Shown here one piece after another: positions 57,855-64,000 of a DNA stretch of 64,000 nucleotides; position 1 is the first letter of the stretch, and the number at the start of each line of letters is the position of its first letter. The DNA lies in NCBI GenBank assembly GCA_028023455.1, contig JAQFVV010012402.1, positions 13,324,483-13,388,482 of the forward strand. Reading direction: 5' to 3'. Below the pieces are notes generated by a model. The model was not told the origin of the DNA. It was given only the letters and a program-made list of their open reading frames with translations, and did no database searches. A program made the position numbers and the translations under genes. Source of the stretch: Epiperipatus broadwayi (Eukaryota; Onychophora; Udeonychophora; Euonychophora; Peripatidae).

Positions 57855-59050
57855 ATCTTGTGTGAGTTTAAGATTTCAGAATATACATCTCAAAAGCAGT
57901 TGGTTTGGAAATGTTGAAAGGGAAAATTATATTGTTTTCATTCACAAGAACTAGAAGTCATGGAAATATAGACAGAATAAAGTTTAATACTAAATAAATT
58001 AATTGAAATGGTTAATCACTTAGGGGGAGGGGCATTTGATGTTCAGACAATGAAAATAATGGTTGTTTTATTTCAAAAACTTTAGCTCTTAAGTCATTCT
58101 ACCATTGTGCCAATTGCAAAGGGAAAGATTATTATAGTATATAATCTTTTATATTTAAACTCAAAAAGCAAAGAATAGGTAACACTATTAGAGTTGTTTT
58201 CAAGTTACTGCTGATAGTCAAGTCTGTTAGAAGCCTGAATAATCTAGAGACACTAGATGGTAATGCTAAGATTTTCAAATCAGTTTCTGAGTATTGACTT
58301 TCTTTAGTTTAAAATATTGGATTCTCACCAATATATCCAACAATCACTTGAACTTAAGGTTATAGCATTAATATATATATTACTTTTTTTATATTATATA
58401 AATAAATTTTTATACTACATAAATAAATGGATTTTAAGTCAAAAATACTCTAAGGTTTTGAATCCATACCAACTTTTTTGTCTAGTATGTTTTGAACTGA
58501 CATTTGATAAGCTACTCTATATTTTAGTAATCAAAATTAAATACCAACTGTAACCATATTTGATATTGTTATGTAAAAAAATAATGAAATGCTTTTTTAT
58601 GCCCAAGAATAAAATTCTATTGGAAATTTCATGGTATTTATAAAATCATATGCTGAATTTGCTTTGATTCATAAATCAGATAGTCCACTTTTAAAATCAG
58701 ATCTGCTAGTTAAAACAATTTTCATCTAATAACCCAGAATTTCCTATTTTAAAAAAGTCATAATATTTTTATGCAGTGAATAGATGAAATTAAAGTATGT
58801 TTTGTGTAAGCAGAGAGTGGCTACTTAAAGTATTTGAAATATATCTATTAATAAAAAAAACCAAGAAAGTAGCAAAAATAAGGCACCCGACCATATTTGT
58901 ATTGCAATACATTTTTTATGTACTAATTTTTTAATTGTTGAGAATGCAAATTTATTATATATGAGATATGCATATAATTAGAAGGATTTCACATTGTAAT
59001 TGGCATTCATATTTGCTATTACATTCCTAATCTGGGATCCAAATTCAGGA
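57855..59050. other. Intronic AT-rich sequence, nothing recognised
   Basis: A 78-codon open stretch at 58317-58553 is Ile/Leu/Tyr-rich from composition. No feature supported beyond the weak tRNA-like scrap near 58100. Confidence 0.4.
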
Positions 59051-59099
59051 AGTTTTTTTTCCTTTCTGTTATCTGAGAATTTTATAATAAGTTTATTAT

Positions 59100-60885
59100 T
59101 TTTTAAGTAACCCATCTGAACTTGAACTATTTGTCTGATTACTTGTCAATAATTGACAACCTGCTGAGCAATAGAGAGATTCACATTACCTTAAATGGAA
59201 AATTAACTGAATCATTTAAACCTATGCTCTCCATTCTGCAGGGGTCGCCCCTCAGAGCCCTCCTCTTCATTGCCTACATAGACCCTCTATTAAAAGCTAT
59301 TGAAAATAAACTACCTGGAATCTATGTTCCAAGACTAGGTAAACATTTAAAAGTAATAGCTTATATGGATGATATTCTCATCTTCATCCAAATATCTAAC
59401 TCAATTTATACATACAATCCTAGATCAATTTATGGACAAGCTTGGTCTCTGAATAAATTCAGAAAAATCTGCAGTCTGTAAAATTTGCTCTAGTTACCAA
59501 ATCAATACAAGATTCAAAGCTGATCCTGAAAAAATTCCTGGGGTTCTCCATTTCTAAATAATACACAGAGATGTCGAAAGAAATTCAGAAAATTATCCTA
59601 TCCACTGACAACCTGACCAAAGGTCGAGCGCTCATTGCATGGCAAGGTTAAGTTATTAAATATGAAAATTATGCCTAAAATTAGTTATTACCTGCCAATA
59701 ATTAAAATCACCAAAACATTTACTAATAAAATCAATGCCCTTGCTACTAGATTGTTCTGGTGTGGAAAGATTACAGCTATCAGCATCAACACAGGAAATT
59801 TAATGGAATGTCACTCCACTCCATTTCAGCAATCCAATATCAAAAATCCTTTAGCCTCATAGCCACACTAATTAAGGCTTTTAATTACAACCAAATAACT
59901 CAACTAGTGATCCCCACAGACCCTCCTCCTCCTATTGCAAAAGGCATCTTAGATGTTACATTAGACATTAAAAAATATATGACTATCACTGAAAATACTT
60001 TTAAAAAATAAAAATTAAAATATGGGATGCTTATTCTATAATTAACCCTATTAGTATCCCAACAAAAGGAAAACTTGGTCTAACTAACCAAAGAATAATT
60101 TCACTCTTCAAACACTGGTTCATAGAATCAAAATATCTCGACTTTGTGATAAAAATCAACATGCAGGCAATCAGTACCAATTGGGGTTTCTGGAGGCATC
60201 GCTAAAATTGACCCAATCTGCCCTCTTTGCAGGCATGAGGATGAGATGTTTGATCATCTGATTCACTCCTAATTAGGACTTTTGACTATTAAGAGGTTAA
60301 TATTAGAGAAATGTTAAAATAGACTACTACTTAAAAACTTCAATCAAGGACAGTATCTAAACTAGGATATTTGCTAATATAAGGCTTTCTATATTTCTCA
60401 CATACATAATCTGGACAACACGGTGTAAAAAAAATTTTAACAACACCCTTCTCCAAGAAGGTAAATATCTCATGAAGAAAATAGCTAAGATCATGAAGAA
60501 AGATGAATTGCTCACAGCCAGGGATAGATTCACTGACACATGGAGCCTAATCTCAATCAAAGATGAGAATTAGAAACAATAATACAATCCAATAATAAAG
60601 AAGAGAATATAAAAAACATTCCTCTAACTGTTACACAAATCCAATAAAATTGCAGTACTAATAAGAGACTATATTAGTAGTTAACACTATATCAATACAC
60701 CGGAAGAAAAAATGACCAACAAAAGATTACTGAACATTTGCAGATGGCAACATACCATCTACCCATACGTTATTGGGAAATTTCCAAATGAACCTTCTAA
60801 AACTTGTGTAAACATTGCCTGTGTAAAAAAATGCCATTTCTCTTGTAAAAACATTTTTATCTATTGTATTTAATAAATTGTTATT
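59100..60885 (+). pseudogene. L1/Tx1-like LINE fragment, 5'-truncated
   Basis: A broken non-LTR retrotransposon piece. In order: 'INDLLSNREIHITLNG'-type finger sequence near 59150 (the visible text reads LSNREIHITLNG), motif B 'LQGSPLRALLFIAYIDPL' at about 59236, motif C 'IAYMDDILIF' at about 59356 (YMDD in place of the usual YADD), a thumb-like 'KISYYLPIIKI' near 59670, and 'RLFWCGK' near 59750. A C-terminal 'CPLCRHEDEMFDHLIHSC' zinc knuckle lies near 60220. Stops and shifts separate them. The 3' end passes near a long G run (60886-60897). The combination of YxDD box, F-x-W-x-G-K and late CCHC suggests the L1/Tx1 group; no intact ORF remains. Confidence 0.78.
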
Positions 60886-60889
60886 GGGG

Positions 60890-61147
60890 GGGGGGGTAAC
60901 TTTTATTATTATTGGCTAGTAGAAAAAGATAAAAACGAGAAAAAGTAGCCCTAACAGTTTTCATTGACATGATTGGCTAAATTAATAGTGTCCTCTCATT
61001 CATTATTCTTCTGTGTAGGAATGATGGAGAGGTCTTTGTTCTATAGTGAACTGTTTAAGTATGTTTATTATTAGTATATATATATATATGCATGTTTAAG
61101 AAGTTATTCTGTATATTTTGCTACATTATTATTATTTATTGTTTCAG
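60890..61147. other. Intron end before second TMEM179-like exon
   Basis: AT-rich with (TA)n at about 61073-61090. It ends in a pyrimidine-rich acceptor 'tattatttattgtttcag'. No other feature. Confidence 0.5.
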
Positions 61148-61285
61148 TTCATTACAGGCAGCTCTAATAGATTGTGTAGGGAGCATCATTCTGACAATAA
61201 TGTTATTTGTTAGTGCCGTTATAATTACATTTGGATATAATAAATGGTGTAGTGCCATAACACATGGTCCTTATGGGTTTTCTAG
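61148..61285 (+). CDS. TMEM179: TMEM179-like membrane protein, second coding exon
   Basis: A 138-bp internal exon (46 codons, phase 2 at both ends). The first base completes a Ser codon with AG from the 7680 donor side. It encodes 'SLQAALIDCVGSIILT', a strongly hydrophobic helix, and 'TFGYNKWCSAIT'. This fits the third membrane segment and the following V-G-F-x-x-W-C-x-x-I-T signature of vertebrate TMEM179. The donor is 'tctag|gtaagt' at 61286. The remaining part of the protein (a fourth helix and cytosolic tail in the family) should be encoded to the right of the window. Support comes from reading-phase agreement, splice consensus and family pattern together. Confidence 0.82.
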
Positions 61286-61334
61286 GTAAGTGACATATAA
61301 TATTAAAAATAGTATAGAATTAACTGTAGATAAT

Positions 61335-61695
61335 AATATTATTATCTACACAGAGGCTAAACTCTCCATACAGTAATGCCACCAGTGCAAGCCAGAGTAA
61401 TCAATGGATGCAAGAAGGTTTGTGCATAAAATCACTATACTAGTGTCCACTCATCCAATATCCCTAGACTAGTTTTTAGCTCTCAGATCTAAGGCTCCTC
61501 ACTGATGAAAGCCACAAGCTGGAAACTAGTCGGGATATTGGAAGAGTAGGCACTAGATAGGGATTTTATGCACAAACCTTCTTGCATCCATTGATTACTC
61601 TGGCTTGCACTGGTGGTGCTACTGTATGGAGAGTTTAGCCTCTGTGTAAACAGCTTGTGTAAAGCATAAGAAATAGTGATCATGTGATAATATTA
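61335..61695. repeat. Family F3 foldback repeat, most complete copy
   Basis: The full plan of F3 is visible: arm (cagaggctaaactctccata ... ctatactagtgtccactcat), a partial inverted hammerhead (61455-61485, minus), a complete hammerhead motif (61486-61542, plus), arm complement ending 'ctgtatggagagtttagcct', and the terminal 'aacagcttgtgtaaagc' plus 'tgatcatgtgat'. The segment 'gagagtttagcctctgtg' is the uninterrupted version of the place where LINEs sit in the 4.7 and 24.6 kb copies. It lies in the intron just downstream of the second coding exon. Confidence 0.8.
61486..61542 (+). ncRNA. Hammerhead ribozyme motif (F3 repeat)
   Basis: CTGATGA is at 61502-61508. Stem II is AGC/GCT with loop CACAA. 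GAAA is present, stem III is ACTAGT and C is at 61531. The far strand of stem I has lost two bases (cgggat for ctggggat), so the pairing next to the core is weakened. The core itself is intact. Confidence 0.55.
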
Positions 61696-61757
61696 TCTAT
61701 TAAAACGTAATGGTTTATATGATTCTAATCATTTTCAGAAATCAATCCATTGCAATA

Positions 61758-61879
61758 TGAATTTTTTTTTCCTCATGTGTCATAGCATCAGCCGGGAAGC
61801 GAATCCGCTAATCTGTGATAACTGCTTGTAAAGCAGCCGTTGCTGACCTCTCGACTACCAATGCCTGAATTTTTTTTTT
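61758..61879 (-). repeat. Short tRNA-Val-like retroposon, copy 2, with target duplication
   Basis: Same family as 16484-16578: tRNA-like head with anticodon TAC (loop TTTACAA) on the minus strand, then 'tatgacacatg' and an A-rich tail. It is flanked by tgaattttttttt on both sides (61758-61770 and 61866-61878), a 13-bp target duplication. Head plus tail is only about 95 nt, so it is essentially a retroposed tRNA-like transcript. Confidence 0.7.
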
Positions 61880-62500
61880 ATGCTTAGTTTATCTTTTCTA
61901 TATCACCTCAGAAAATCTCATTTATCTATTTATATATTTTTTCTTTTTTTGATACAATCTTTTTGAGTTCAATTTAAAACTTCAGTTGTTCATTTAGTTA
62001 TCTTTTCTAATATTATGTCCATTCTAATTCCATATCAGTTTAATAATCTTTTCAGTTATCACTAATATTTGTTTATTCCCTTATTAATGTATTTCATTTT
62101 CTATTCCTTCTTATCCAACCCAACTTCATTTCATCATTTTAATTCTTTCAGTGATGTCACTATACTTGTTTGTATTTTTATCAGTATGTTTAACTTTTTA
62201 TCCCTTTTTATTACTACTTATATCTATCATATTTTACTGTATGGTCTGAAATTTTTATATTTCTCATCTAATAAATTTATAAGTGGTAGATCTATTTTTT
62301 TTTAATGTGAATATATATTAAATTATAATATAAATTTTTCATTTACTATATCTAATGCTGTTTGAATAATAATAACTTTTAAAAAAAGATTTTATAATTA
62401 TTAAAATAGTATTGAAAAGATATAGAATAAGTGATACAAAATATTACCAATTCACCACTTCCTTTATTTTGCTGTAATATCTTATATAAATGCAATTTAT
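61880..62500. other. AT-rich sequence in the following intron, nothing recognised
   Basis: A 78-codon Phe/Ser-rich open stretch (62069-62305) looks compositional. No other feature. Confidence 0.4.
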
Positions 62501-62511
62501 CCACTCTACTT

Positions 62512-62743
62512 AGAACACTTTTTAGCAAAAACCTTTTATTGTACATATATGCATATATAATCTTACATTTCAACTGTCCTGCAGTTTTCTTCAGAGTCAC
62601 ATTATCAACTGTCCTACAATCTTCTTCAGAGCCACATTTTAATTAAAGAAAATGTGGCTCTGAAGAAGACTGCAGGACAGACAAAACATAAAATTGGATA
62701 TGCATATATGTACAATAAAAGGTTTTTGCTAAAAAGTGTTCAA
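62512..62743. repeat. Foldback repeat with internal 36-bp duplication
   Basis: The arms share 'aacactttttagcaaaaacc' and 'attgtacatatatgcatat'. The left arm holds 'caactgtcctgcagttttct' twice in tandem (about 62570 and 62606), and the right arm has it once, inverted. On the minus or right side it reads 'ggctctgaagaagactgc', a form common in the terminal repeats of Penelope-like elements. No coding content. Confidence 0.6.
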
Positions 62744-62759
62744 AGTTGAGTGGAATTAT

Positions 62760-63215
62760 TGTATTGATACAAAATATATTATATACAAACATTCATCAAG
62801 ATTTTTGCCTTAGGTAATGATTTTTTTTACAACACCTCCAATGAATTCATCTTTTCCCATACAAAATTTAATTTTTCTGCGTAGACAAACTTGACATTGT
62901 ATTTATTTTCATTATGGAGCTTCATTCATTTATCATTCCATTTATTAAATTTCTCTATTTTGTCATATTTATTTTCTCAAAAGCATCTTTTGATAAGATT
63001 TTTCAATAACTTCCACAAATTTTTGGGAAGCCACAAATAATATCTTCTTTAATAAATTCATCCTCGCTAGCAATATAACATTATTTTTCCTATTGAAAAT
63101 TTATCCAAAACCTAAGATCATGATATGTTATACTTAATGTCATTCTACATAGTCATTTGATCTTATATACATCTCAATATATTGATGTTTTTTCTGAAGG
63201 TTTGTGATGATGGGG
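62760..63215. other. AT-rich sequence, nothing recognised
   Basis: No coding, RNA or repeat feature supported. Confidence 0.4.
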
Positions 63216-63221
63216 TTCTAG

Positions 63222-63985
63222 ATGTATTTTTATATTGGACTATTTCCATCATCTAATATGTGTGTTGAATGTCTTTAGAAAAGTTTAATTTTATTTAAAT
63301 ATTCCAAATGCATTCAGCTGTTAGTAATATCACAGCAAACGGGTGCGTATATGCACCAATTGTTACTGTTAGTAATAACATAAACTGATGATTAGAAGAG
63401 AGAAAACAGATGTGTCTAAGGGAGCAGACCATGTATGTACCAAATGAACATACAAAAATATTGGATAAAGAAGAAAAGGTACAAAGAAGAAAATTTAAAG
63501 AAGCTGCTCACATGATGATGACAAAAAATTCCATAAGCCAACCTAGTGTAACTATACATAATGTATGGAAACCACTAATCAACTTTGCTCTGAAAAAAAA
63601 GTGGAGAAATCAAGAGGAACCTCATAGATAAGTATATGAAATTATTGCCTACTGTTGCCTTTGGCAGAATGGCTCAGTTGGTTAGTATTACCTTAAAATT
63701 CAATAGTCAAGAATCTAAGGACCCAGGTTTGAATCCCATGCTAATACTGTCACTGGTCAGGCCAGCAACACCTGAAGAAGACGGGAGAAAAATACCCCTT
63801 GAAATGTTGTGCATATATTAACCTGTTTACTGTGATATTACTATCAGTTAGAGCATATACTAACCTGTTTGCTGTGATATTACTAACAGTTGAATGCATT
63901 TGGAATATTTAAATAAAATTAAACTTTTCTAAACACATTCAGCACATATATTAGATGATGGAAATAGTCCAATATAAAAATACAT
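63222..63985 (+). mobile_element. Penelope-like element derivative (family P) with inverted ends
   Basis: Inverted arms of about 118 bp (63222-63340 and 63868-63985; 'ttccatcatctaatatgtg' and 'gaatgcatttggaat') enclose a coding scrap at 63437-63600 reading 'ILDKEEKVQRRKFKEAAH' and 'HNVWKPLIN', which fits the C-terminal end of Penelope-like proteins (E-x-x-x-x-x-R-x-x-K-E-A). Next come a tRNA-like A box ('atggctcagttggttag', about 63669) and B box ('aggtttgaatccc', about 63724), then the hammerhead-like relic 'cctgaagaagacgggag' and 'ccttgaaatgttgtgc'. The family also occurs at 21725-22235. The element may extend past the window. Confidence 0.6.
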
Positions 63986-64000
63986 CTCAATACATTCTTT

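Larger units (their letters stand above)
7681..61147 (+). other. TMEM179: Giant intron (about 53.5 kb) of the TMEM179-like gene
   Basis: It is bounded by a GTAAGA donor at 7681 and a 'tattgtttcag' acceptor ending at 61147. Both flanking exons are phase 2 and join to give a codon AG+T. The alternative AG ten bases further on (61156-61157) would put a stop in frame within three codons, so the first acceptor is chosen. Nearly all repeats described here between these points would be part of the primary transcript if the gene is expressed. Confidence 0.75.

Noticed and set aside
61092-61147. Coding extension of the second TMEM179-like exon upstream of 61148
   Set aside because: The frame is open from 61092 but the sequence is a T-rich acceptor tract, and family similarity starts only after the AG at 61147.
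62069-62305. 78-codon open frame as a membrane protein
   Set aside because: Phe/Ser/Ile-rich from T-rich sequence, no homology recognised and no splice sites of quality.

Overview
This window looks like nuclear DNA of an invertebrate animal with an AT-rich, repeat-laden, long-intron genome. The evidence is the strong A+T bias judged by eye, the spliceosomal exon borders, and a repeat mix of Ty3/gypsy, RTE, CR1-like and L1/Tx1-like LINEs, Penelope-like elements, a ZBED-type hAT, foldback MITEs and tRNA-derived retroposons. I cannot name the phylum. A chelicerate or a mollusc would fit, but nothing here decides it. No prokaryotic gene organisation is present.

One host gene is recognisable: a TMEM179-like four-pass membrane protein on the + strand. 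One coding exon lies at 7251-7680 and the next at 61148-61285. Both splice borders are in phase 2, and the joined reading follows the vertebrate TMEM179 layout. The intron between them is about 53.5 kb and makes up most of the window. Later exons lie beyond the right edge.

Layout: 1-6345 is a decayed Ty3/gypsy element (gag, protease, RT, RNase H, integrase, both LTRs) carrying nested repeats between integrase and the right LTR. The TMEM179-like exon follows. Inside the intron are a 480-bp hAT (13.7 kb), two tRNA-like retroposons (16.5 and 61.8 kb), a MITE (19.8 kb), inverted Penelope-like fragments (20.6-22.2 kb), a decayed LINE (24.6-27.5 kb), several families of foldback repeats (29-35 kb), a nearly full-length RTE with a 12-bp target duplication (37.3-40.4 kb), four long hairpin elements (41.6, 45.6, 53.5 and 54.8 kb), a tandem repeat block (56.6-57.7 kb) and an L1/Tx1-like fragment (59.1-60.9 kb). 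Another Penelope-like derivative closes the window at 63.2-64.0 kb.

The most interesting signal is a set of hammerhead-ribozyme motifs in several foldback or tandem repeat families within the intron. I see the CUGAUGA core, a closing stem II, GAAA, a very short stem III, an H at position 17 and a complementary stem I with an internal loop at about 30.4, 32.9, 33.4, 44.8 and 61.5 kb, with eroded relatives elsewhere. At 44.6-44.9 kb the motif is exactly the 61-nt loop of a hairpin whose 119-bp arms match perfectly. Two truncated copies of one LINE family sit at nearly the same position inside this repeat family, which suggests target preference or joint mobilisation. All of this was read by eye; no folding program, database search or expression data were used.
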